64,000 nucleotides of DNA from Adiantum capillus-veneris (Eukaryota; Streptophyta; Polypodiopsida; Polypodiales; Pteridaceae). A model generated the notes under the pieces. The model searched no databases, had not been told where the DNA came from, and worked only from the letters and a program-made list of their open reading frames with translations. A program made the translations under genes and the position numbers. Position 1 is the first letter of the stretch. Every line of letters starts with the position of its first letter. The stretch spans positions 126,540,891 through 126,604,890 of the forward strand of contig CM043947.1 of the NCBI GenBank assembly GCA_014529385.2. Reading direction: 5' to 3'. Below are positions 31,527 through 43,597 of the stretch, piece by piece.

Positions 31527-32487
31527 TGTTAGAAGCGGCTAACGGCTACACCAATTATGCACCAAGTTGTGGATATGTTATGGATGTGCCATAGTGCACA
31601 GTATTTACTTTTCATTGTATAGGGCTTGGGCTCATTTAGGAGTTCCAAAGTTGTATGAGTATAGGCTAGAGATCTCACTTTATCCCATAGTTGAAGGGTT
31701 TGAGGCCCAAAACTATAAAAGAGCCCTATGCTTAATGAGAGGTCATTCTTGAGTGGTCCTTTTGAGAACTCTCTCCCTAGAGGAGGTCTTGATGGCCTAG
31801 CCTTTGAGCTTAATGCCCATGCTTAGAAGGCTAGTGCTAATCACATGTAATTAGTGTAATCCTCTCTTAATTAATCTAATCTTCATTATGTTGTCAATCA
31901 TGTTTATCTACTTTCCTTCATTGTTTTGAAGTGTTGATCTTCTCTAATCTAACTCTTACTTATGCTAAGCTATCCGATTAGTGGAGTCCTTATCTAACTC
32001 TCTCGATTAAGCGGAGTGGGCGTACTCGTGATTGAGGGATTAGAGTTGTCCTCTAATGGTGTGCTTGTGTGTGTGTAGGTTTAAGAAGCCTTGAGCTTAA
32101 TTTGATTATGTGTGACTTGATTTGGACACCATGATGGGCATGGTTGGGGTGGCCGACTTGAATGCGATCTTGTGTGCTTAATCGTCAATGCATGTAATTA
32201 GAGTTGTGCTTGAGAGATTCCAAGATTAGTGTGTTTCACTTCGTTGCTTGATGTGTGTAGATGATTGCTTGAAATTGATGCTTGATGTGCGATTAGCATT
32301 AGTTGATTTGGGATGATTTCTAATTGCATTGGAGGATGCACACTCTTGAATCCTCTCAATCTTTGCATCCGATGACGCTCTCGCACATTCTTTGTGTGAT
32401 GCCTCCAAGCCCTAGCCGGGTCATGCTCTCTCTCTCCGTATTGATAGATTTGTGGGAGATTGCCTATGCTATGGCGAGCCTCCAACA
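31527..32487 (+). repeat. 5' LTR of the coding-free element, 961 bp
   Basis: It begins TGTTAGAAGCGGCTAACGG and ends GAGCCTCCAACA. A TATA box CTATAAAAG lies at 31713-31721. Confidence 0.95.
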
Positions 32488-32488
32488 T

Positions 32489-32506
32489 TGGCGCCGTTGC
32501 CGGGGA
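32489..32506 (+). other. primer binding site, Athila/Tat type
   Basis: TGGCGCCGTTGCCGGGGA follows the LTR by one base. Confidence 0.92.
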
Positions 32507-34639
32507 CGGGTTGCCTACACTAGTGGAGTTGAGGTTGCAAAAGATAAGAGTAATTTGATTACCGATTTCTTGTAATTAGGTAGGATTTGATTTGTGAGGA
32601 GTATAATTAGGTTTAATTAGATGTGTATAGAGTCATTTCACCCCAAAAACCCCTAAATTCTCTTTTGATTTTGCTAATTTTTCACTAACCTTCACTAATT
32701 TTGCATCCCATTCATGCTAATTTCGTGCTAATTGTACTAATTCCATGCTAATTTCATGCTAATTGTGCTAACCTAACCACTAATTTTGATTTGGAATGTA
32801 TGCTAAATCCCCTTAATTGAGGAGGATCATCACTCTTAATTGCTCTAATCTATGCCTAATCATGTGATTGAGTGTTGATTTTGGTCAATTTTTTGATCAA
32901 TGTTGGACTGAATCGGAGTTGCACACATGTGTGTGCATGATGGAATCGTCGCGTGGAGCGAGGATTAGCTTGGATGCAATCAATTGTAAGTGGATTGACC
33001 TACTCCGTTCAATTTTTGATTGATTAAGTTGATCCCATTGAGTTGCTAAATCATTGCTAAAATTAGGTGTGTGTGCCTAATTGATGGAATTTATGCCTAA
33101 TTTGATGAAATTGGAACGAAATTGGATGCTTAGATGCTTGAGGAATGGTAGTTTTGCATAAATTGTGTGTGAAAATCACTAAATTGATGTGTATGTGAGG
33201 CTATTCCGGTCATGGAGTAGGCCTAATTGCCAAAATTAGGGCAAGATTTGAATGTGTGTGCCCATTTTAAGCAACTTTGATGAGAAGATTTATGGTCAAA
33301 TTGAACACCTAAATGCTTGTAGATTGATGATTTTGCAAGAAATGTGTGTGCAAGCATTAGGAATTGGCCTAATTTCGTTGCTAATTGAGCAAAAAAATTG
33401 GATTTGTGCACCTAATTTTTGTGTGTGTGCAATGCTAAATTGAGTTAAAATTGGATCAATTTTTGATTAAAGCTGAGTTAATTTAGCATGTATGTGTGAT
33501 CAAGTGTGCAATTGATGAAATGTAATGAGTGTTTAATGAAATTTTTGCACAAATCGACGGCCTAAATTTAAGTGTGTGTGCCTAATTAATGGCCAATTAT
33601 GTCTAAATTGTGAATGATTAATTGGTATTTTACCAATTATGATGATTAATTTGGCCTAAAAAATTGGTGTGTATTTGATTGATTAACTTTGAATGATTCA
33701 ATTGATACCCAATTGAAAATGATTGATCTACATTGCCATTGTGATGTGAATGCCAATTCGATTGGATATGGCCACAAAAAAAAAAAAAAAAACATTGCAT
33801 AGTGCATTTGTAAGTGCCATAATCATGAGCATGTAGCCATGCAAACCAAAATGACAAGCCTCATTAAGCTTGAATGATTTGGATATTTGAAATGAGCAAC
33901 TCACAAATTGCAATGACTGAAATTCAATTACACAAATAGTGTGTGCAAAGTTCAATAGTGTGTGAGGCACATTAATTTCAAATGGTTTACGCACTTTGAT
34001 CAATAATGGACCAAAATTTTATGTGTGCTTACTAAGTGACTTAAAGAGGAATCTAAAAAATCACAAATGATACCACAACATGCATGATTTATGTAATTGA
34101 TTGAGTTCGGAATCAATTTTGGTATCATTTTTTGGATTGAGCTTTAATATTGGGTATTTGCAAGGAATTTTCAACCAAATGTTGAGGTCGATTTGATGCA
34201 AGACGCAGGACTTGGAAAATTTTTGGCTAAAGATTGAGTTTAAGATGAGGGAACCTTTGAATTACTTTTTAGCTCACAAATATTTTTCATGAATTGCTGA
34301 GCTACAAACACTATCTCAAACTCTTGCATTCCACTGTGAAAACCTCCTCTTGAGGTAGTTTTCAAAAAATATATATATAAAATCAGTGCTTGCTGGCGGC
34401 ATACACACACACACACACACATACTCTTCAGTAAGTTGGGCCCCGCATCAGTTGGTTGGCAGCTTGTGGTTGGCAGCTTGTGCCAGCCCATCTCTGGTGC
34501 GCAAGTAGATAAAACGAGCCCACTCACACACCCGATTTTGGCTCGCCATTTCAAATTTTGGCTTGGCTCGTCGCGACTCGCGTTGCCCACTTGCAGAGCC
34601 CAAATAAGCGAAAGTTGCTACCAATCACGCTCGTCAACT

Positions 34640-34721
34640 TCGCTTACCTGCCTCATTGGCTCGCTTACCTGTCTCATTGGCTCGCTTACCTGTCTCATTG
34701 GTTCGCTTACCTGCCTCATGC
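34640..34721. repeat. 21-bp tandem repeat, four units
   Basis: TCGCTTACCTGTCTCATTGGC repeats four times with few changes. As 21 is divisible by three, it would encode a heptapeptide repeat on either strand, but no gene context supports translation. Confidence 0.9.
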
Positions 34722-35483
34722 TTGGTGTTTTTGAGACACACACACACACAAGCCGAGTCTTGAGTGCCAATACCTCGCAGCCTTGTCTATTGCTGGCTTG
34801 GCGCAAAGCACTCACACACTCCGCTGGCTCCTACTGGCCTGCCACTTGCTGGTCCCCTTTATCCATGCCATCAAGATATCCACACACACACACACACACA
34901 CACACGATAACTGGCTGGTACGTTGGTCCCGCTACTCACCTCGCACACTCGCCTTATAGCTTGCATCATTGACGGTATCTGTGCTGGCTCACACACACTA
35001 CTCACATACATGGTGCCCTGCTAAACCGGAGTTGCGACCCCATCCACTAGCCTGGTAAGTCGCCGAGAAATCGTATGCTCAAGATCTTGCAAACGTTTTC
35101 TGTGGCACTACCGCACTGCCCAATGCCCATCCCATACGATGTGGTTGGTCAACCATGCTGAAACAGGTGCACCACTGCAGTCTGCACCCATGTTCTCAAT
35201 GCCTACGCGTTGTTGACTATGGTGATATAACCGCTGCACAGCCCCAAACTGTCGATAATCCGGGCTTTCAATCCATGCCCTTGCTGTGCCGATTCATCTT
35301 GCTCCTACCTCTTGCATCTTTGCACCACCTGCTGCCGTAAATACACAACCCCATCAGCTCGCGCGTATACACAGTGCACACCATGTCACCATCTCCACTA
35401 ATCGATTCAGTTTAGCTACACCTACCATGTATCTCTAGGATGTTGCCTTCACAGATGATAAACTCACACGCAGGGAGAGTACA

Positions 35484-35488
<5 letters not shown>

Positions 35489-35553
<65 letters not shown>
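35489..35553. repeat. (CT)n microsatellite
   Basis: About 32 uninterrupted CT units. Confidence 0.95.
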
Positions 35554-35556
<3 letters not shown>

Positions 35557-36407
35557 GGCGGCCCGCATTCAGAGACGGCCACGCTGCCCGCAGCCTGCAG
35601 CGCTCGCAATCAGGAAATTATTTCTAGGAATTATAAAATTAAAAAAAAAAAATCTCTTAAAGCGGTCTTCCCACCCCCTTCTTGAAAATAAATATGTTTT
35701 CTCCATGAGTCGATTGAGAGGAGTGCGGGTAAATACCGACATGCAAAATTCATCTATTCAAAAGAGAAAACTGTGCCTTGGCTCAAAACTCGAGAGTCGG
35801 GAGAGGAGACAAAATGATTTTTGATCTTGTGAAATCAGCACTTGAAATAGTAAAAAACATCATCAATTGGAACCACTCGAGGGAGCTTTTCTAAACTCAT
35901 TTCTCTAATATGTATGTCATATTTGCTAAGTAGGAGCAAGCACGCGGGCAATGAGTAATGCTATGATGGTACGTGTGAGCATTTGCTATGCATAGTTGAA
36001 CATGATTGGACAAAATGCACTTGGCTTATGCATGATTTGGTGCTTGGTTTAATTGAAATATTGTCCTTGCAATAAATGAAACAAATTCTTGTGATTTGCA
36101 TGTGAAATATTTTCATTTTTGGAGCTACCTTGGATGAAAAGTGGTGCTTGGATTTGACATTTCTTTAAATTTTAGTACGCTTAAATTGAATGTAAAATCA
36201 TTGAACGCACTAAAACTGAGCTTTGAAAGACCAAAGAGTACCATTGTGAATTTATGATTGAGCTCGATGATTTGAGTACTTGTTGAATTTCCAAATGCTT
36301 AAGAAGCACTAATGATTTGAGTGTATTTTGAAGGAGGATGTGGCAGGTGTATGATTCCAAATGATCCAAGAAGGGGTCAACATTGCAGTATTGCAAAATG
36401 TGGCTAT

Positions 36408-36780
36408 TTAGAGCCATTCCAAATGTATGGATTAAAGTTGTATACATGCTAGCTCATAGCTTGGTCCAAATTTAAATTTTTTCATTTTGAGCTAGCATTT
36501 TTCCAACTTTTTTGAGCTTTCGAGTACATAATTTGGCTATTGAGAGCCATTCATTTTCATTTCATCAAGTTGCAGGCATCTCTAGCTCATAGATTGCACT
36601 CAAAAATGTAAAATTTCAATTGAGCTAGTTGTTAGCCAACTTTTTGAAAAGCTTTAAAATGTAAAATTCGGCTTCGAGAGCCATTTCATTTCATCAAAGT
36701 TGCATTATGTTTTAGCTCTTGGATTGTTTTAAATTCCATATTTCAAGTGAGCTAGAAACTAATCAACTTTGAATCATGCA
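36408..36780. repeat. degenerate tandem repeat, three units of about 130 bp
   Basis: Each unit carries GGCT(A/T)..GAGAGCCATT, AGTTG...TAGCTC(A/T)TAG, a GAGCTAG and CCAACTTTTT-like end, starting near 36408, 36532 and 36668. Confidence 0.65.
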
Positions 36781-38189
36781 TGAGAGATGGTTGAAATTGC
36801 ACTATTTTCTTATGTAGAAGCTCATTATCTCTCATGGTTGTTATGTTTGCATAAATTTGCTACATTAGAGCATCATGTGCATAACCAAAGGCACTTTTTT
36901 CCCTTGGGTTTTTTCCCTTTGGCAAATTCGGGTATACAAGACCCTAGCTTTAGGTTTTCATTAATGTTTTTTGTGTGCTTTTGGATTTCAATAATTGGCT
37001 TTTGTAGCTTGTGTTTACACTTAGCTTCAAAAGGCTTCTTTTTGAAAATAAAAAGGATCAAGAGACTTCTCTACACAAAGGGGATGCTTTCTCAAGGATG
37101 CTCAAAGAGCATGAATAGGTGTAATCCTTCCATGATTTGGCTCTTTGTTCATCTCTCCATTCTATTGCTTGGTTTAAGTGAAATTTTGCTTCTAAAGCTA
37201 TGGTTTTTTTCATTTTCGAAAGCTAGGCATCATAAAGTTTCAACACCCTACTTTGTGAAAATTAACTCATCAAAAAATTTGAAAATTAACTCATCAAAAA
37301 ATTAGGTTTTATGTGTGTAAATCATAGGTAATTGACCTTGACCTTAGGTTAATGTAGGTTCATTTCTTGCTAATCCTAGATTCTTAGTGATAGTCGTAAT
37401 ACTCCACTCATTTTTATCATGACCTAGGGCTATGATTAGGCTTTAGTATTTTTAGTCCAATTGCCACTAGTTCTCATAAAGGAAGCAATAAAAATGTGCT
37501 AAAAAATGAATCATGAAGCAAAGAAGTGTCCAAAAAAGTAGCAAAAATGCTACTAAGGCACATGAAAATAAAAATTCTATGTTATGATGTGTCTATGTGA
37601 GGCCTAGCGCCTTATTGGCACTTGGTAGGCGAGGGGAATCACTTTGGCTCGCTTGGTCAAGGCCCTAAACCGATGCCCTGGGCTGATAGGGGTTAGCCGT
37701 CGCCTTGGTAAGCTAGTAGGCTTTTGGAACACCTTCTTGAGGGTTCAAGGAGCTGAGAGTCGCGCCTTGGGGTGGTAGCCTTGTGATTGTGCTTTAAATT
37801 TTCAATGAATGGCTAAATCAAAACTTCCATGAGCTTCAAAAAGCTTTGACAATGTACTAATAGATTAGGAGCTTTTTTATAGCCCATAGACATGATAGAC
37901 TTGAATGATTTATTAAGATTGTTCACATAGTTTTTAGGCTAGTAGGTTTATGAACTTGTATTAGCTTAGGGTCATAATTGATTACTTGTGTTTCATGCAT
38001 AAAACTGAAATTTTAAGTGGTTTAATCTTCACAATAGTTTGAGTATTTTTTTGCTTTATCATTGTTGGTGGCCTTTGATGCTCATTACTTGTTCTTATGT
38101 TTTGCAGCTCAACACTTCTTCCATGGAATTGCTTTCTACCATGTCACTGTGTCTTGCTTCACCGGCACACGAGGACGTGCGCCAAATTA

Positions 38190-38201
38190 GGAAGGGGGGA
38201 A
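38190..38201 (+). other. polypurine tract of the coding-free element
   Basis: GGAAGGGGGGAA directly precedes the 3' LTR. Confidence 0.85.
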
Positions 38202-39162
38202 TGTTAGAAGCGGCTAACGGCTACACCAATTATGCACCAAGTTGTGGATATGTTATGGATGTGCCATAGTGCACAGTATTTACTTTTCATTGTATAGGGC
38301 TTGGGCTCATTTAGGAGTTCCAAAGTTGTATGAGTATAGGCTAGAGATCTCACTTTATCCCATAGTTGAAGGGTTTGAGGCCCAAAACTATAAAAGAGCC
38401 CTATGCTTAATGAGAGGTCATTCTTGAGTGGTCCTTTTGAGAACTCTCTCCCTAGAGGAGGTCTTGATGGCCTAGCCTTTGAGCTTAATGCCCATGCTTA
38501 GAAGGCTAGTGCTAATCACATGTAATTAGTGTAATCCTCTCTTAATTAATCTAATCTTCATTATGTTGTCAATCATGTTTATCTACTTTCCTTCATTGTT
38601 TTGAAGTGTTGATCTTCTCTAATCTAACTCTTACTTATGCTAAGCTATCCGATTAGTGGAGTCCTTATCTAACTCTCTCGATTAAGCGGAGTGGGCGTAC
38701 TCGTGATTGAGGGATTAGAGTTGTCCTCTAATGGTGTGCTTGTGTGTGTGTAGGTTTAAGAAGCCTTGAGCTTAATTTGATTATGTGTGACTTGATTTGG
38801 ACACCATGATGGGCATGGTTGGGGTGGCCGACTTGAATGCGATCTTGTGTGCTTAATCGTCAATGCATGTAATTAGAGTTGTGCTTGAGAGATTCCAAGA
38901 TTAGTGTGTTTCACTTCGTTGCTTGATGTGTGTAGATGATTGCTTGAAATTGATGCTTGATGTGCGATTAGCATTAGTTGATTTGGGATGATTTCTAATT
39001 CCATTGGAGGATGCACACTCTTGAATCCTCTCAATCTTTGCATCCGATGACGCTCTCGCACATTCTTTGTGTGATGCCTCCAAGCCCTAGCCGGGTCATG
39101 CTCTCTCTCTCCGGATTGATAGATTTGTGGGAGATTGCCTATGCTATGGCGAGCCTCCAACA
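38202..39162 (+). repeat. 3' LTR of the coding-free element, 961 bp
   Basis: Same length as the 5' LTR. Differences seen by eye are one G/C change near 39002 and one T/G change near 39114. Its TATA box is at 38388-38396. It is followed by TAAGG. Confidence 0.95.
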
Positions 39163-39167
39163 TAAGG

Positions 39168-40195
39168 CTATGGAGCTTAAGCATATAGATTAAGAACTCG
39201 ATTATGAAGTTTTTAAGGCTATGGAGCTTTTCCCTCTCAAGAGCTTAAGAGCATAGAGCTTAAGAGAGTAACCTCAGATTATGAGGAGGAGTCCCCTCTC
39301 AATCACACGTTCCCTCCCTTTTCTGCATGAGCCTCCTTTTGCTAAAAATATCGAGGCACCCATTAGCAATATCGCTAATGGGTCCTTCCCCTTGTGACGT
39401 GGCAAGGCCGTCATTGACTAGCACGGAATCGGCCCGGGTTGGTTCCAAATGTCTTCGCGCGGCGTTTTTGGTCACTTCTTGCTTCTGCAGCGAGGGCGTC
39501 AGAGCATCACACTGCCCAGCGTGAGTGATTTCACCCCAGTACAGTTCGTTCTCCCCTGCTGCTACGCCATGGCCTTTGTTTTTCTTTTCTTGACTTCACA
39601 CCCTTCTTTAGTTAAGGCGGCCATTGGCCATAGTTTAGTGGGCGGCCAGTTTAAAGCTTGGGCTTGGAGGGTTTTAATGCCCTTGTAGGGCACCATGGCA
39701 TACATATTGGCAAAGGCGGTCAACCTTCGTAAGGAAATCACATTTGGCATACATATCGGCAAAGGCGGCCGACCTTCGTAAGGGCATCACATTTGGCATA
39801 CATACCAATTAAAGCATTGACAAGCACGTTCATTAGGCATCTTTGCTTTGGGTTGACACCCCATTAAGCATACATATTGGCTAAGCATTTCCAGGCACCG
39901 CATTGCCAAGCACAACAACTGGTTTTTAATGACAATTTCACCATGAATTTTATTGCTCAAGATGCAAAAACCCTCGACTTCGTATCTGCTTAAGCCATAG
40001 CTGTGTTGGAAATTTCCTGCTATAAGCAAACTCCAGTAAATAATTCTTGTCAGGCTCAATATATCAAGCAAACCATTGCTGCATGACGTCCCGGAACTAG
40101 GTCAATCTCAAAAATTCCCAGATAGCACTTCGACCGAGCCGACCAGGGCGGTTCAAACCCAGCCCCCAGTGATACTTAAATTGGCCATATTTTGC
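39168..40195 (-). repeat. element D 3' LTR, second part
   Basis: The first 230 bases continue the match to 55766-55977, including ATCGAGGCACCCATTAGC. The rest has no second copy in the window because A2 interrupts the other LTR. It contains a 49-bp direct repeat (GGCATACATATYGGCAAAGGCGG...) at 39698-39796. The part ends where RT-coding sequence begins on the plus strand; under the inversion model it originally continued into 52041-51613. Confidence 0.6.
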
Positions 40196-41392
40196 CAACT
40201 AAAATCCCAATCCGCAATGTGGGTACTGGTCCAATTGTGGATGAATTTGCTGAGGCCTTTGCAGGTAGATCTATTTACTCCATGGGCGATCTTTATTCAG
40301 GATATGATCAATTCCAGTTAGCTTTGGAGAGTAGGGATCTTACTACAATGCGTAATCCTCTTGGTTTGGTAAGGATGTGCACTCTACCACAGGGTGCTAC
40401 TAATTCAGTAGCTCATATGAGGAACGACATGAATAAGGTATTAAGGGACTTTATTTAACATGTTACCATGCCTTTCATTGATGATCTACCAATTAAGGGT
40501 TGTGAAGAAGGCTCAAAAGATGAAGCAAAAGACCAGAGGGGGTGCAGACAGTTTGTTGCTCAACATATTGCTGACTGTGATGCTATATTATCAAGGCTTG
40601 AAGAAGTTAACTTAACACTTTCAGGTCAAAAATTGACTTTTGGAGCTAAGGAGGTCTTAATTGTGGGACACATGTGCAGTTCTGAAGGAAGAAGGCCAAG
40701 TCTTGCAAAAGTTGAAGCAATATAAAAGATGAAGGACACATGTGCTTCAGTTACTGAGGTTCGTCGATTCTTAGGCGCGTGTGTGTTCTATCGTATTTGG
40801 CTGCCACACTTTGCCCATGTTGCAGAGGTGCTGTATCAATTGCTACGAAAAGGTAAGAGGTTTGTTTGGGAAGAATTTCACACACAAGCTATTAAGAAAT
40901 TAAAGAAGGTGCTTCTTGAGGCTCCGACCTTGAGGAAATTTGATTATAAATGCGACAGGCCAGTTATTTTAACAGTTGACACTAGCCCGAGAGGAATTGG
41001 ATGGGCTATAGGTCAAGATGATGCTGAAGGACACAGGTATGCAGTGAGATTTGGAGCCAATGTGCTCAATGCTCGTCAACGAGGATATCCACAGGTTAAG
41101 AGGGAACTTTGGGGCGTTGCTACTGCTCTAAGGATCGATAAAGAATACTTTATTGGAGCTACCGTTGTGGTAGAGACAGATTGCTTGCCACTAATAGGAA
41201 TGATTGCAAATTGCTCTACTCCGGACATTGCCATGCTACGATGGATAGCGTATATCAAGTCTCTTAACCCTGAATTTTGTCATATTGCAGGTAGAGATAA
41301 CCCTGTTGCAGATATGTTATCAAGAGCCAGATTTGAAGATGAAGAAGAGATGTTGACCATGAGTGATGATGTTGGCTTGAAGTTCTACACGT
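40196..41392 (+). pseudogene. element D: RT C-terminal part and RNase H (inverted segment)
   Basis: The sequence enters RT at IPIRNVGTGPIVDEFAEAF and continues with SIYSMGDLYSGYDQFQLAL, TLPQGATNSVAHM and the catalytic FIDD box (40474-40485). Connection (VTEVRRFLGACVFYRIWLPH) and RNase H (VILTVDTSPRGIGWAIGQ, GRDNPVADMLSRA) follow. Stops at 40456-40458 and 40723-40725 break it. LPQGATNSVAHM replaces the FGLxNAP motif of the other Gypsy elements here. Element C interrupts the frame at 41393; integrase resumes at 50124. Confidence 0.85.
41389..41392. other. target-site duplication of element C (left)
   Basis: ACGT here and at 50124-50127 flank the two LTRs. Only four bases match, one fewer than the usual five. 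Confidence 0.7.
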
Positions 41393-42538
41393 TGTCAGGA
41401 GTTTTTTGGAGCAAGGGATTTCGCATATGTACATACACATGCATGGTGCATCAAATAAAGGATTGCCCATTTTCCTTAGCCAGGTGGTTATGTGGGGCCC
41501 ACATGTGTACAGGTAGGACAACATGTACATAGTGCAGCGATTTTCACTATTACCAGTACCAGTGTGTTTTTTATACAATAATGAGGAGTTGGTAGCGCAT
41601 AAAACTTCTCGAGGAAGCTATCCGCGGGCCGACGACGTGAGGTCAGCAGGTGCGTCAGATGGCATCTAGTGGCGTCAGGAGGGCGAACGAGGTCAATATT
41701 TGCACGCAGATGAGGACGGACACAACGTGGGTGTTTGCTTGTGAGAATTATGCAGAAAGGTCATCATGAGGACCTTTTTTTGGGGCCACTTCACGTGGTG
41801 GCGAGATGCATTATTGGAAAAAAGCTGAGTGCCAGGTGTGCGAATGATGCAAAAAGGTGACAACTATGCACTGCGAGGTCAGTTTTTGGCCTGTTCGGGG
41901 TCCGTTTGAGGTCATCTAAAAGGCCAAGGGTGCCCAACTAATAAGGCTAAGTGTGGGAACTGAAAAAACTGAGAGAAGACCAGAAAAAAACGTGGAGAAG
42001 AGAGGAGGAACAGCCGCAGGTGTGTTTTTGCCCATTTTGGAGCCTGTTTTGGCCGTAAACTGCTCATCCGAGGTCGGATTTGAGCACTTTGACATTGTAG
42101 ACTGGGGTTTTGGGCCGTTCCGGACGCGATGGCGCTGTCCATTTTGCCAAATTCCTCACTCTTTTCCTGCTGTTTTTCTGTGTAAGTTCCTCCTATGAGC
42201 GAAGTTTCTGCTCCAGTTTGTGATTGTATCTGGCTTCTTTCACCCATAGTGTGTGAGCTATTTGCCCCATTGGTGTTGGCCCAAGCTCAATTGTATCTAA
42301 ACATCAGAAATTCTCCTCTTTTGAGCTGAGTTTTTTGGGTGTGTGTGTGTGTGTGTGTGTGTCTGTGTGGAGTGGGCAAGTGGATAGTCTCTCTCCTCTC
42401 ACTCCAGAGGTGTGTTCCCTGTCTCGGCCAGGTGTGTTGTCTAAGCCGAGTGGTGCCCCATAGTGTGTGTGTGTATCTTCCCAAGAGTGTGTGACGGGTC
42501 GTTATAGAGGCGCTGTGTGTGTTTTCATCCCGCTCACA
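41393..42538 (+). repeat. 5' LTR of element C, 1146 bp
   Basis: It begins TGTCAGGAGTTTTTTGG and ends CATCCCGCTCACA. A TATA-like TTTTATACAATA lies near 41568-41580. A GT run lies at 42339-42362. The 5-base context after the LTR (TTCTTTTGGTGCCCCCACTG) is the likely primer site region; I cannot name the tRNA. Confidence 0.95.
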
Positions 42539-43597
42539 TTCTTTTGGTGCCCCCACTGAGGATCTTCTTCGAGTACCTTCTGCTTCGAGCTTCGAGCTTC
42601 GGGATTACAGGTTGCAGGTTGCAGGTTGCAGATTACAGGTTACAGGTTACAGGAACAGGGACAGGGACAGGTACAGGTGATTCACACAGGTACAGGTAGC
42701 TGGAGTACAGTGATGTCACTTGCAGTTGTTGTGGGAATGCATCACTTGGCGCCTATTTGAGCGCATTGTCTGTTGGATTGTACGTTACTTGTGGAAACTG
42801 CCATTGTACGCCTTTGTGGAGCCATATATGGTTTTATTTGGCAGTCCCAGCCATTTCTGAGACTTGGTCTGGAAGATAGTCATTTCTGAGACTTGACTAT
42901 ACGCGATTTGCATTAGCCTTCGTGTGAGGGTCGATAGCGTGAGGTTTTTATTGAGCTGGGGGATTCTCAAATGTGGAGATCCTTTCGGTGATACAGGTAG
43001 CTGGAGCACCCTTTTCGTGACCTCGCCATAGGCTATGTACTAGTGAGTCCTACTTGATGCTCGGGTTCTATTGTTGACAGTTTATGCATACATAGACAGT
43101 CTATATTTTGGGTTCCTACTGCTCTACTTCTGGGGAAACTCTGTCGAAATTTTCCCAAGTTATGATGGCTGGTTTTTTGGTATTTTGAGCCATTTATGCT
43201 GTTATGCTGCTGAAATTTTGGCAAAATCAGAGGTTGAGTCAGGTGTGCCTTCTTGGGAGCTTCATGGTTGGCTTTAATGGATGATCAAAATGGCCCTCAG
43301 TTCACTCCTTTTCATCTAACGCAAAGAATTCAGATTAATGTTCATGTGTCCAGGAAGATCTTTTTCCAGCAGCGCATAGTCTTTATGTTTGGGCCAAGAA
43401 GATTGAGAGAGATCCTGGAATGTCCTTTGCCTGTTGTAATTCCGATGATCAACTATGAAAACTCATTTGATGTGCATGTGTTTGTTCTCATCTAAAGCTG
43501 AGCTCCGTTGAAGTTTCTGGGGATTGGGTAGTGAAAAGTTTTGGGTTCTTGCACGTGTGTTCGAAGGGGTTCTCAAAGCATCATAATTTGGGTAGCC
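42539..43597 (+). other. leader of element C with an ACAGGT(T) minisatellite
   Basis: The leader is untranslated. At 42604-42698, units such as TACAGGT, GCAGGTT and ACAGGG repeat about a dozen times. Several short frames occur but none resembles a protein. Confidence 0.7.

Larger units (their letters stand above)
32507..38189 (+). other. interior of the coding-free element
   Basis: The interior is AT-rich and without long frames, except for a GC-richer island at about 34420-35430 and another near 37600-37790. Several simple structures are present: GCTAATT-type repeats at 32680-32800, CA runs at 34402, 34737 and 34881, 21-bp repeats at 34640-34721, a CT run at 35489-35553 and three units of about 130 bp at 36408-36780. 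The frame at 36787-37305 (172 codons) has the composition of AT-rich noise and matches no family I know. Confidence 0.7.
31527..39162 (+). mobile_element. coding-free LTR retrotransposon (LARD-like), 7.6 kb
   Basis: Two 961-bp LTRs with only a couple of visible differences are flanked by the target duplication TAAGG (31522-31526 and 39163-39167). A perfect TGGCGCCGTTGCCGGGGA primer site follows the 5' LTR and a purine tract precedes the 3' LTR. The 5.7-kb interior has no recognisable gag or pol. Direction follows from the primer site. It probably depends on proteins of another Gypsy element. The uninterrupted target sequence survives at 55750-55780 in the other LTR of element D. Confidence 0.92.

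Noticed and set aside
31567-31752. 61-codon frame repeated at 38242-38427
   Set aside because: It is inside the two LTRs of the coding-free element and spans its TATA box. There is no sign of a protein.
36787-37305. 172-codon frame in the coding-free element as a gene
   Set aside because: The composition is that of AT-rich noise (Phe, Leu, Ser, Lys), there is no domain, and the direct repeat AAAATTAACTCATCAAAAAA ends it.
41912-42247. 111-codon and 81-codon frames in the LTRs of element C (repeated at 49497-49832)
   Set aside because: They lie on opposite strands of the LTR and match no known family. Their identity in the two LTRs follows from LTR identity, not from coding constraint.
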